A stretch of 12,265 nt of DNA from Rhodospirillaceae bacterium. Its GTDB lineage: Bacteria > Pseudomonadota > Alphaproteobacteria > Rhodospirillales > Magnetospirillaceae. Position numbers and translations under genes: made by a program. How positions within the stretch are numbered: the stretch's first letter is position 1; the number at the start of each line of letters is the position of its first letter. The stretch lies in assembly GCA_013349735.1 (NCBI GenBank), contig DUZC01000042.1, positions 1-12,265 on the forward strand, written 5' to 3'. Shown here one piece after another: positions 1-8,016 of the stretch. The notes under the pieces are model-generated. The model searched no databases. It worked only from the letters and a program-made list of their open reading frames with translations, and was not told where the DNA came from.

Positions 1-2113
1 CCACATCCAGACCATCGCCGCCAGAGAGGGAGAAAGAGGGAATCGTGGTCAGGCGGCCAGCTTCAAGCCGGATCTCCACCTCGCCCTTGGCCAGCTTGCC
101 CTGCTCTTTTTCCTGGTTAAGCCCAGGAAACCGCAGAGCCACTGGGGTTAAATCCGCTTTGACCGCAATATTAGCCTTTCCTTTTTCAACGAAAGTCGCC
201 GTTACCTCCACCGGAACGGTTCCCTTCATCACCGGCGGCTGGAAGATCTCAGACTCCAAGCCGATGCGTTTACGTGTGCCTTCGTCAAGACTGCCGGAGA
301 GCTGGTAGCGGCTACGAAAACTGGCCTTACCAAAATTTTCCCGCCATTTGATAGTTGCCGGACGCCCGCCTAATTGGGCTTGCCCCTGCGCATCAATCCC
401 GCCATTGCTGATATCCAAGGCCAAGGCCCCATCAACCAAATCAAGACCAAGCGCAACCGCCGGCAAACCCAAATGACGAGTCTCTACCGCCGCATGGACC
501 TGCATCTGGTCAAGGTTAAGGGCCTGTAACAGCGGAAAGCGCAGATCCAATTGCGTCACCGCTTCGCCCTTAACCGTATCGGGTTCCAGACCCAGGGCAT
601 GGGCCCAGCCTAAAGGCTTATGATCTATCAGGCGCAAGGCCTCACGGACCGGCCCGACGACCGCCAGTTTGATATCGGCGAACTGCTCAGGATTAGACAA
701 TCCACCCAAAATTACTTTGCCATCACGAACCTTCAGATCCATGACCTCGCCGCCTTTGATATCAAGAACAAATTCATTGGCATCGAATACGGCTCGGGTC
801 GATACGGACTTAACCGGCGGCATCGGCGGTAAATACAGAACGGTAACGCCCTCTGCGACAACTTCGCCGGTGATCTGATCTGTAACGATCTCATCGAGGG
901 GCTGGCCCGGGGCCAGATGCGCCTTAAAGCGGGCATAGGCTAAAGTGATCTGTCCTTGTGATAGATTTTTTAGGATCCAGTCGCGCGGATTTGCCGCCAC
1001 TGTCGGCGGCCAGAAGCCTTTCAAGTCATCAACGGGCAGGTTTTCAATGCGGCCGCCCAAATCGATCGCAACATTTTCTGCCGTCGTCTCGACCTTGCCA
1101 TTGATACTGACCACCGGCCCGCCAAGATCGACCCGGAAGCTGTCAATCGCCAGACTATTCACAGTCCAGCCACCGCGCAGCACCACCGCTTTGATCGGCC
1201 AACTGTTCCCCAGGGCCAGCGAGGCGTCGATGACCCCTTCACTGCCGGTCAGCTCAAATTGACCGCTGGTTGCCTTAGCATCCAGCTGATAGAGAAATTT
1301 CAGCTCGCCGCTTAAAGCAAGATGAAGAATGTCCAGCGGGGCGAGTTGCGGCGAGAAATCCGCCAGTAGCGATGGATCAAGTTGATCAAAACCAAGACTG
1401 GCCTCAAGACTATTTTGCGAAGGCCGGTAAACGCCATGCCCCGACAAATGGGCCAGACGCTCGTCCAGATCAAGATCCAGACCGAAGGAGGCGGCGACCC
1501 CTCCCTGTTCACGGGACAGCCGGACATCCGCATGCGGCGCATGCCAACGCCGGTTCTGCCCCAGGTCCTCGATCACCAGGTCGCCGCCTAAAACCTCGAT
1601 TTGCTGTAATTGAGCCAGGGCACTGACATCCCCAGACGCTTGCAGGATTGACGTCAAGGCCTCGTTCAGCGCCGCTGACGGCGCCGTATCGGCCTGCACC
1701 ATGCCCATACCGATTTGCACCTGCCCCCTGTCATCGCGCAAAAGATGCAGACTGGGGCGATATAAGCGCAACCGCTTTGGCGTCAAGACACCGCGAAGCA
1801 AACCGGCTCCTGACAAAGATATGGCCATTTCCGGAACGGCGGCGATGATCTGCTGTTCAGAATCAAGGATACGGACGGCTTTGGTTCGGATCTCCAATGT
1901 GCGCGAGTCCTCGCTCCAGCCGAAAAAAGTGGACTCAAGCTTGACCGACAGCCGCCGATCAGGAGAGGTCAGGGCATCTTCGATATAGGGCGTCAAAAAA
2001 GACATGCCCAGCGGATGATCCGCAATTCTGAACGCCAACCATGCCCCGATGATCAACAGGGTCATGGCGATAGCGCCAATGAATTGGATTAAACCTCTGA
2101 CGGTGCCTTGCAC
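1..2113 (-). CDS. DUF3971/AsmA-like (YhdP-type) envelope protein, C-terminus off the left edge
   Basis: I translated the minus strand by hand; the frame is open from about 2113 to position 1 without a stop, giving about 704 codons. It starts with a short cytoplasmic stretch and one membrane segment at about residues 5-26 (QFIGAIAMTLLIIGAWLAF). A long, beta-rich periplasmic region follows, typical of AsmA/YhdP proteins, which are proposed to help move lipids between the membranes. DUF3971-like signatures are FWPPTVAANPRDWILKN (about residue 365) and YLPPMPPVKS (about residue 430). The AsmA-like C-terminal domain would be beyond the edge. No ATG lies near the N-terminus. I chose GTG at 2113; TTG at 2116 is adjacent in frame, and AAGGAG lies 10-13 nt upstream. 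A start further upstream is possible, because the frame stays open to a TAA near 2261-2263. It is divergent from glnE. Family assignment is from recalled motifs, not a search. Confidence 0.85.
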   Translation of the reverse strand, partial: MQGTVRGLIQFIGAIAMTLLIIGAWLAFRIADHPLGMSFLTPYIEDALTSPDRRLSVKLESTFFGWSEDSRTLEIRTKAVRILDSEQQIIAAVPEMAISLSGAGLLRGVLTPKRLRLYRPSLHLLRDDRGQVQIGMGMVQADTAPSAALNEALTSILQASGDVSALAQLQQIEVLGGDLVIEDLGQNRRWHAPHADVRLSREQGGVAASFGLDLDLDERLAHLSGHGVYRPSQNSLEASLGFDQLDPSLLADFSPQLAPLDILHLALSGELKFLYQLDAKATSGQFELTGSEGVIDASLALGNSWPIKAVVLRGGWTVNSLAIDSFRVDLGGPVVSINGKVETTAENVAIDLGGRIENLPVDDLKGFWPPTVAANPRDWILKNLSQGQITLAYARFKAHLAPGQPLDEIVTDQITGEVVAEGVTVLYLPPMPPVKSVSTRAVFDANEFVLDIKGGEVMDLKVRDGKVILGGLSNPEQFADIKLAVVGPVREALRLIDHKPLGWAHALGLEPDTVKGEAVTQLDLRFPLLQALNLDQMQVHAAVETRHLGLPAVALGLDLVDGALALDISNGGIDAQGQAQLGGRPATIKWRENFGKASFRSRYQLSGSLDEGTRKRIGLESEIFQPPVMKGTVPVEVTATFVEKGKANIAVKADLTPVALRFPGLNQEKEQGKLAKGEVEIRLEAGRLTTIPSFSLSGGDGLDV

Positions 2114-2353
2114 CAAGGTTCGGAAACTCCTTAAGGCGCGCCTTTGCGGTGCGCAGCGTGTTAAGAACGCCAATGCTGATAGGCCGCTTCCCCGAAGGTC
2201 AGGCTCTGGGAACAGAACCGGCCAATGCCAAAAAACTTTCCGAGCTTTGCCCGAACTTCCTTAAAATACAATGTCAACACGCGAAAAATTGCCAAAAAAA
2301 GTGACGGAACCGGACCCAAGGCCAATCATTCTGGCATAAGGCCAGGCGAAGGA

Positions 2354-2362
2354 TGGTATAAA
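2354..2362 (+). promoter_or_regulatory. Extended -10 promoter element for glnE
   Basis: The string TGGTATAAA is an extended -10 box (TGn followed by TATAAA) about 28 nt upstream of the chosen glnE ATG. No good -35 hexamer is found at 16-18 nt spacing, which is normal for extended -10 promoters. It lies in the divergent region between glnE and the DUF3971 gene. Prediction by eye only. Confidence 0.35.
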
Positions 2363-2389
2363 ATTCACCCTGCCCGTGAGAAGAAAGTT

Positions 2390-5320
2390 ATGTCCGCGAC
2401 CTTTACCCTGGACGCCCGTCAGATTCCCGCCCCGGCAGATCCGGCCATCGCCCAGAAACATTTTCAGGAATGGTCGGAATGCCTCATTGGCTGGCAACCG
2501 GATGCCCTGCAAAGCAGCCTGATCCTTTCTGTGTTCGGTAACAGTCCTTTTTTGTCACAATCGCTCAAAAGTGAAAGCCAGCTGCTGCAGCAACTGTTTC
2601 GGGACGGCCCTGACAGCATGTTCACTGCCTTGCTGACGAAACTGCAAAGCGAGGAAAATCCCCTAGCCAGCACCGAGGTTCTGAAAAGCCAATTGCGTAT
2701 CGCGCGACGACGCGCCTCTCTGATTATCGCCTTGGCGGATATCGCCAATTGCTGGCAATTGGAGCAGGTCACCGGCGCCCTGAGCGCTCTGGCCCAATTG
2801 GCCGTCCAACAATCCGTCCGTCACTTATTGAGCCGAGCCCATCAGAGCGGCGAACTGATGCTTCCGGACCCGGACCATCCCGAATTGGCGAGCGGTCTGG
2901 TGGTGCTGGCGATGGGGAAACTGGGCGCCAGAGAGTTGAACTATTCCAGCGATATCGATCTGATGGTCTTTTATGACAGCGACAAAGTGGACTATCGGGG
3001 CCGACGCTCAATCCAGGAAATGTTCGTTCGCATGGTTCGCGAACTGGTTGGAATTCTTGAGGACAGAACCGGCGACGGTTATGTTTTTCGGGTCGATCTG
3101 CGGCTGCGCCCGGACCCCGGCGCAACGCCCGTGGCGGTCTCTGTTCTTGCTGCCGAAACCTACTATGAAGGATCAGGCCAAAATTGGGAAAGAGCCGCGC
3201 TGATCAAAGCGCGGCAGATTGCCGGCGATGAAGCCGCCGGTGCCGCCTTTTTTGATTTTCTGCGATCCTTTATTTGGCGCAAACATCTGGATTTCGCGGC
3301 CATCCAGGATATTCATTCGATCAAGCGACAGATTACCGCCCATAAAGGAGGGGGTAAGATCGCTGTCGCCGGCCACAATATCAAATTGGGCCGCGGCGGC
3401 ATTCGCGAAATAGAGTTTTTCGCTCAGACCCAATTGTTGATTTGGGGGGGACGGGATCCCAATTTGCGCCAGCCAGGCACCTGCCAAGCCCTGGCGGCGC
3501 TTGCTTCGGCTGGCCATCTAGATCCGCAGGCTGCCAAAGATCTGACGGACGCCTATGGTTTTTTGCGCCGGGTTGAACATCGGTTGCAAATGATCGACGA
3601 CCAGCAAACCCAGACCTTACCTGCCGATCCCTTACGGCTGAGGGCCGTGGCGGTTTTCCTCGGCTATGAGGATAGCCCGGCCTTCGCTGCGGCTTTGACC
3701 GCGATTTTGCAAACCGTTGAAGCCCATTATGCGCGCTTGTTCGAAGACGGACTGCCGCTGGATGACAGCGGCAATCTGGTCTTCACCGGAACGGAAGCCG
3801 AACCGGAGACCTTGAAAACCATTGAAGGAATGGGGTTCAAAGCCGCGGACGCGATTTCCAGGCAAATCCGCAGTTGGCACCATGGCAGGGTCAAGGCAAC
3901 CCGCAGCACCCGAGCCCGCGAGATTCTGACGGAACTGACCCCGACCCTTCTGAAGGCCCTTGCCAACACGGCGGATCCTGATGCTGCCTTCCTGCGCTTT
4001 GACAGCTTCCTGTCCAGGCTGCCGGCGGGCGTGCAGTTATTTTCACTGTTCGCCAACAATCCCGCTTTGCTTGATCTGGTCGCCGAAATCATGGGCGACG
4101 CGCCACGCATGGCAGACTGGCTGGCGGCCAACCCATCCTTGCTTTATGGCGTGCTCTCTGCCGATTTTTTTGCTCCCCCCGGGTCTGCGGCCGAATTGAC
4201 CTTGGAGTTGGATCTGGCCCTGGCTCAGTCCAACGATTTCCAAGAGATGCTGGACGTCGCCCGACGCTGGACCAATGAGCAAAAGTTTCGTGTCGGAGTG
4301 CATATCTTGCGGGGGCTGACGGAACCACCGCAGGCAGGCCGTCATTTATCTGATCTTGCCGAAGCCGCCTTAGCGGCCCTGCAACCGCGGGTAGAGGCTG
4401 AATTCGCCCGGATCCACGGCTGTATTTCCGGCGGCAGCCTGGCGATCGTCGCCATGGGGAAAATGGGCAGCCAGGAAATGACCGCGATTTCCGATCTTGA
4501 TTTGATCCTGGTCTATGACACCCCCGATCCTCAAAGCACCTCCGATGGCGCCAAGCCCTTGTCGGCCAGCGCCTATTACGCGCGCCTGACCCAGCGCATC
4601 ATCAATGCCATCACGGCAAAAACCGGAGAAGGCACACTTTATGAAGTGGATATGCGCCTGCGCCCTTCGGGAAATGCCGGCCCAATCGCCACCAGCCTGC
4701 CCGCTTTCGTGGCCTATCAAGCTGACTCGGCCTGGACCTGGGAACATATGGCGCTGACCCGCGCCCGCGTTATCACCGGAAGTCCGGCCCTGCGCCAATC
4801 CATCGAAAGCACCGTCACCGCAACCCTGACCGCTCCGCGGGACGCAGAAAAACTGCGCGACGATGTCGCCGATATGCGCCGGCGTATGGCGGCCGAACTG
4901 CATGACGCCTCGGCCTGGGACGTCAAGCATCAACGGGGTGGCTTAGTTGATCTCGAATTTATCGTCCAATATCTGAAACTGCGCTGGGCACACACCCACC
5001 CGTCGGTTCTCCGCAGCAATACGAGCGAAGCGCTCCAACAAATGATCGCGCTTGGATTGATTGACCCTGAAAGCGGAGAGCATCTGCTGGCGGCGCTGCG
5101 GCTCTGGACAACCGTGCAACAGCTGTTGCGCCAAACCATTGAGGGGGCCTTTCGCGAGACTCATGCGCCAAAACGCTTGCGCGATATCCTGGTGCATGCG
5201 ACAGGAAACCCTCATTTTGAAGCGTTAAAGATCAGCATGGCCGAACATGCCCATCGGGTCATAAAGGTCTATAGCCGGCTGATCGACAGCACCGCCCTCT
5301 TGAAGGAAAGCCACTCATGA
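2390..5320 (+). CDS. glnE: Bifunctional glutamine synthetase adenylyltransferase / adenylyl-removing enzyme
   Basis: GlnE covalently adjusts glutamine synthetase activity: its C-terminal domain adenylylates GlnA when nitrogen is plentiful, and its N-terminal domain removes AMP when nitrogen is scarce, under control of PII proteins. With the ATG at 2390 the protein has 976 residues, within the usual range for GlnE. It shows the duplicated nucleotidyltransferase design. The adenylyl-removase motif GKLGARELNYSSDIDL is at about 176-191 (metal-binding D188, D190). The adenylyltransferase motif GKMGSQEMTAISDLDL is at about 690-705 (D702, D704). Each is followed by a matching RVDLRLRPDPG or EVDMRLRPSG segment and a helical region. 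The frame is open back to an ATG at 2225, but those extra 55 residues are basic and unlike GlnE, and a promoter-like box lies inside them, so I prefer 2390 (purine-rich GAGAAGAAAG just upstream). The stop overlaps the next gene's ATG. Confidence 0.97.
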   Translation: MSATFTLDARQIPAPADPAIAQKHFQEWSECLIGWQPDALQSSLILSVFGNSPFLSQSLKSESQLLQQLFRDGPDSMFTALLTKLQSEENPLASTEVLKSQLRIARRRASLIIALADIANCWQLEQVTGALSALAQLAVQQSVRHLLSRAHQSGELMLPDPDHPELASGLVVLAMGKLGARELNYSSDIDLMVFYDSDKVDYRGRRSIQEMFVRMVRELVGILEDRTGDGYVFRVDLRLRPDPGATPVAVSVLAAETYYEGSGQNWERAALIKARQIAGDEAAGAAFFDFLRSFIWRKHLDFAAIQDIHSIKRQITAHKGGGKIAVAGHNIKLGRGGIREIEFFAQTQLLIWGGRDPNLRQPGTCQALAALASAGHLDPQAAKDLTDAYGFLRRVEHRLQMIDDQQTQTLPADPLRLRAVAVFLGYEDSPAFAAALTAILQTVEAHYARLFEDGLPLDDSGNLVFTGTEAEPETLKTIEGMGFKAADAISRQIRSWHHGRVKATRSTRAREILTELTPTLLKALANTADPDAAFLRFDSFLSRLPAGVQLFSLFANNPALLDLVAEIMGDAPRMADWLAANPSLLYGVLSADFFAPPGSAAELTLELDLALAQSNDFQEMLDVARRWTNEQKFRVGVHILRGLTEPPQAGRHLSDLAEAALAALQPRVEAEFARIHGCISGGSLAIVAMGKMGSQEMTAISDLDLILVYDTPDPQSTSDGAKPLSASAYYARLTQRIINAITAKTGEGTLYEVDMRLRPSGNAGPIATSLPAFVAYQADSAWTWEHMALTRARVITGSPALRQSIESTVTATLTAPRDAEKLRDDVADMRRRMAAELHDASAWDVKHQRGGLVDLEFIVQYLKLRWAHTHPSVLRSNTSEALQQMIALGLIDPESGEHLLAALRLWTTVQQLLRQTIEGAFRETHAPKRLRDILVHATGNPHFEALKISMAEHAHRVIKVYSRLIDSTALLKESHS

Positions 5321-5781
5321 GCATCGCGCAAGGATCACCCGCCCCTGACTTTGTCCTGGCCACTGACGACGGCAGTTCCCTCACGCTGTCATCGCTGCGG
5401 GGTCGAAAAGTTATCTTATATTTCTACCCAAAGGACGACACCCCGGGATGCACCACCGAGGCTTGCGCCTTCCAGGCGGCGCTCCCCGACTTTTCCGCTG
5501 CCAAGGCTGAAATTATCGGCTTGTCCAAGGATGACAGCAAAAGCCATCAACGCTTCAAAGCCAAATATGGGCTTGGCTTTACGCTGCTTTCCGACCCCGA
5601 TGGCAAAGTCTGTGCGGATTATGAGGTCTGGGTCGAGAAAACCAATTATGGAAAGAAATATTTTGGCATAGAACGCTCAACCTTCCTCATTGATGAAAAT
5701 GGCGTGATCCGCAAAATCTGGCGAAAAGTTAAGGTAGACGGTCACGCCTGCAAAGTTCTTGCCGAATTGTCCGCACTTTGA
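5317..5781 (+). CDS. bcp: Thioredoxin-dependent thiol peroxidase, Bcp/PrxQ peroxiredoxin
   Basis: This cytoplasmic peroxidase reduces hydrogen peroxide and organic hydroperoxides with electrons from thioredoxin. At 154 residues it has the usual Bcp/PrxQ length. The active site DDTPGCTTEACAFQ holds T42 and the peroxidatic C45. C50, five residues later, is the resolving cysteine of the atypical 2-Cys PrxQ type. R120 in GIERSTFLID completes the peroxiredoxin catalytic triad. The ATG overlaps the glnE stop in ATGA, with AAGGA at 5303-5307 inside the end of glnE as a well-placed ribosome binding site, so the two genes are probably translationally coupled. C99 and C145 are further cysteines without a known role. 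The identification is secure; why it is coupled to glnE is not evident from the sequence. Confidence 0.96.
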   Translation: MSIAQGSPAPDFVLATDDGSSLTLSSLRGRKVILYFYPKDDTPGCTTEACAFQAALPDFSAAKAEIIGLSKDDSKSHQRFKAKYGLGFTLLSDPDGKVCADYEVWVEKTNYGKKYFGIERSTFLIDENGVIRKIWRKVKVDGHACKVLAELSAL

Positions 5782-6566
5782 CGCTTACGGACGCTGCTGT
5801 TGACATTCTGAAGACCGCGGACCCTTTGGAAAAGACGCGGTTGACCCGTCTGACACGCTCAGCCTGGCGCGGCGGTGACATTGTCGCAATCGGCCAATGT
5901 CGCCCCCCGCCCCGCCCGGCAAGGCCAGAGCAGCCACAAATACTGCCCCCCAACCGTATGCCACGCCGCGGAACCGGCGGCACCAAAGGGCGGATCGCAC
6001 TGCTGCATGCTTTAGCGCATATCGAACTCAACGCCATCGATCTGGCCTGGGACATTATCGCGCGTTTTGCCGGCGACAATTTGCCAAAGGCTTTTTTTGA
6101 CGATTGGGTCGGCGTGGCGCATGAGGAGTCTGAGCATTTCCTGGCCTTGGAGGCCTTACTGAAGGCGCTGGGTTCAGCCTATGGCAATGAATCCGCTCAT
6201 GACGGGCTATGGGACGCCGCAGAAAAAACCAGCGGCCTGCTCCGTGAACGTCTGGCGGTGATACCGATGGCTCTGGAGGCCCGGGCACTGGACACCGCCC
6301 CGGCGACAATTCGCCGCTTGCGCGCCATCGACGACGCGGCCGGTGTCGCCGTCCTTGAACGGATCCTGGAGGATGAGATTGCCCATGTGGCGACGGGAGT
6401 AAGATGGTTTGAATATTTTTGCCAGCAGGGTGCGTTGGATCCGATTGCGACCTATCAGGAGGTCATTCGTCGCCACTTCACCAATGGATTAAAGGCGCCC
6501 TTTAATCTTGAGGCCCGCCGCCAAGCTGGCTTCAGCCCGGATTACTATCTTTCCTTAGCCTCCTGA
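5778..6566 (+). CDS. DUF455 family ferritin-like protein
   Basis: The 262-residue product resembles the DUF455 family, whose members are ferritin-like four-helix proteins related to the diiron tRNA hydroxylase MiaE. The biochemical function of DUF455 is not established. Likely diiron ligands are visible in helix order: E83 in AHIELNAID, E117 and H120 in HEESEHF, E167 in MALEARAL, and E200 and H203 in EDEIAHV. Two ExxH motifs plus single glutamates is the classic diiron pattern. A proline/arginine-rich segment (about 42-64) precedes the helical core. The start is TTG at 5778, overlapping the bcp TGA in TTGA; no strong ribosome binding site is seen, so translation probably depends on coupling to bcp. 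The 3' end overlaps the convergent metalloprotein gene by 22 nt. Confidence 0.85.
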   Translation: MTLTDAAVDILKTADPLEKTRLTRLTRSAWRGGDIVAIGQCRPPPRPARPEQPQILPPNRMPRRGTGGTKGRIALLHALAHIELNAIDLAWDIIARFAGDNLPKAFFDDWVGVAHEESEHFLALEALLKALGSAYGNESAHDGLWDAAEKTSGLLRERLAVIPMALEARALDTAPATIRRLRAIDDAAGVAVLERILEDEIAHVATGVRWFEYFCQQGALDPIATYQEVIRRHFTNGLKAPFNLEARRQAGFSPDYYLSLAS

Positions 6567-7219
6567 AACCAGCGTTGAAAGAAGGTCTCGTCATCTTCCC
6601 GGCGCAAATCGGTGGTTGGTTCGCCCGCGGCGGTGATAAGCCCCATTGCGTACAGCCATCGCACGACTTTGCGGAAATGCGCGACATTGTGCAGACTGTC
6701 GCCTCCCTCCAGCCAATTCTGCTCAAGAAAGGCCAGCACCGCCGGTTGGTCCAAGGCAGCTTCCCACAAAATGCCCAATAACGAACTCAGACCCTCTTCC
6801 ACATCAATATCCGGCGTAAATAAAGCCTGCTGCGCCATGCCTTCGGCTTTACACCCCGATTCCGGGCCGGCCCCCAGACCGAAATCCACCAAGCGGCGCC
6901 TTGCCGGCGCAGCGCATTGATAATGTGCGACTTCATGGATCAGCACACTGGGGGCCATGCGACAGGCCACGGAATGACCATCCCAGGTAACGAAATCCTG
7001 AGGATCCAGATCCAAGATGCCGAACCCAAATCTCTGGCAAAGCGCCACGGCCTGCGCATGGTGGTCAGGGTCTTCGGACAGCGTTAGCAGGTCGCCTTCG
7101 GGCGGTTTTGTGGTGATCCGGCGAAACACTTCGCGTGCCAGGGGATCGTCCCCAAGCGCCCGATCAAACGCCAGGGTGAGATCGCCCAAAAGGGAAGGGT
7201 CAAGGGGAGAAAGAATCAC
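6545..7219 (-). CDS. HExxH metalloprotein resembling EF-P hydroxylase EpmC (YfcM)
   Basis: This is a 224-residue protein with no signal peptide or membrane segment, so probably cytoplasmic. The key motif is HEVAHYQCAAPARRRLVDFG at 95-114. From memory it lines up without gaps with the HEIAHW...ARR..DYG segment of E. coli EpmC/YfcM, which uses an HExxH-type site to bind iron and hydroxylate lysylated EF-P. H95 and H99 would be metal ligands; E96 is the conserved acid, and a later glutamate such as E120, E141 or E142 could complete the site. A conventional zinc peptidase is the alternative. The substrate is unknown, and I see no epmA, epmB or efp here. The start is GTG at 7219, overlapping the upstream gene's TGA in GTGA, with no ribosome binding site; it is the last gene of a three-gene operon. 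Confidence 0.6.
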   Translation of the reverse strand: MILSPLDPSLLGDLTLAFDRALGDDPLAREVFRRITTKPPEGDLLTLSEDPDHHAQAVALCQRFGFGILDLDPQDFVTWDGHSVACRMAPSVLIHEVAHYQCAAPARRRLVDFGLGAGPESGCKAEGMAQQALFTPDIDVEEGLSSLLGILWEAALDQPAVLAFLEQNWLEGGDSLHNVAHFRKVVRWLYAMGLITAAGEPTTDLRREDDETFFQRWFQEAKER

Positions 7220-8016
7220 GCTAAGGCTACTGCCAAGTAAATAACGGCAGGATAGGTGGCCATCCAGGCGAAAACGAACCGATTGAGGCCGAAATACCAG
7301 AACACCAGAAAATGAAAAATTACACCAATGGCGCAGTAACCGGCCGCCAGTCTGGGGTCAAGAAAGACAATGGGGACCACACATTCCCAAAGAATAAAGC
7401 TCCAGGTACAGAGCAAGGCCACCCAGCGCCGCCAATAAAGACTGTTATTCGCCAGGGGTCCGAAAACGCCGCCATCCAGAAATAATGCCAAGGCCTTGCC
7501 TTGGCGCCAATCTTGGTTAAGGACTTTCACCCAGCCGGCGATAAAATAAGATGAGGTAACATGAATGGCGATATAGATCAGGCCTGCTCGCCATCCTAGT
7601 TCCTGCTTATTAAAGGCGCCCAGGATCGTGGCGATCAACAGGCCGGTCAGCACCACCATGGTCATAAAATCGCTGCCGCCATTAAAGGCGCCCCGCCAGC
7701 GGATCAGAATGGCGACATTTCCCAAAAACAAGAAGAGAACCAGCCACAACGAAGCCCCGTACACACCAAGACAAAGCACAGCAATCAGTCGCAGACAAAG
7801 ATGAAGGATATGGACAGAGTCTTTTGAAAGGATCGCAAACAGCTGCTGCACCCAGGAAGACGCATGCGCCAAGCCCCCCTTTTGCACCGAAAACGCCCAA
7901 ATTCCGCGTTCACTTAGCGGCTCGCGCAGCCAAAAAAACTCGACGGTCTGCAGGCACAGACTGAAGGCACAAAGCAGTTCGGTACTGCGGGCGGCCAAAG
8001 TAAGGATCGGATCCAT
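7216..8016 (-). CDS. HTTM-family polytopic membrane protein (vitamin K-dependent carboxylase-like)
   Basis: The 266-residue product is strongly hydrophobic, with roughly six membrane segments (about 68-88, 90-106, 118-133, 145-163, 197-218 and 225-262, the last perhaps two). Its motifs resemble the HTTM (horizontally transferred transmembrane) family, related to the vitamin K-dependent gamma-carboxylase and including the SdpB maturation protein: NGGSD at 112-116, YFIAGWVKVL at 157-166, and FGLNRFVFAW with ATYP near the C-terminus. K164 occupies the place of a conserved lysine after AG; equating it with the carboxylase catalytic lysine is inference. Its ATG directly follows the TGA of the upstream gene with no gap, and its own stop overlaps the next start by 4 nt, so its partners are probably obligate. 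The substrate is unknown. Confidence 0.7.
   Translation of the reverse strand: MDPILTLAARSTELLCAFSLCLQTVEFFWLREPLSERGIWAFSVQKGGLAHASSWVQQLFAILSKDSVHILHLCLRLIAVLCLGVYGASLWLVLFLFLGNVAILIRWRGAFNGGSDFMTMVVLTGLLIATILGAFNKQELGWRAGLIYIAIHVTSSYFIAGWVKVLNQDWRQGKALALFLDGGVFGPLANNSLYWRRWVALLCTWSFILWECVVPIVFLDPRLAAGYCAIGVIFHFLVFWYFGLNRFVFAWMATYPAVIYLAVALA

Noticed and set aside
945..1262. 105-codon plus-strand frame, and other short plus-strand frames across 1-2000
   Set aside because: All lie opposite the long open minus-strand DUF3971 frame, which shows real domain motifs; the plus-strand translations are low-complexity.
2272..2277. Perfect TTGACA on the minus strand as a -35 box for the DUF3971 gene
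   Set aside because: No acceptable -10 hexamer occurs 16-18 nt downstream (the sequence there is TTCGGGCA), so a functional promoter is not supported.
2225..2389. N-terminal extension of glnE from ATG 2225
   Set aside because: The 55 residues are basic and unlike GlnE, a TATAAA promoter-like box lies within them, and starting at 2390 gives a normal family length.
4370..4933. 187-codon antisense frame within glnE
   Set aside because: It lies wholly inside the conserved adenylyltransferase part of glnE, and the product (rich in G, R, Q) looks like no protein family; it is a by-product of GC-rich codons.
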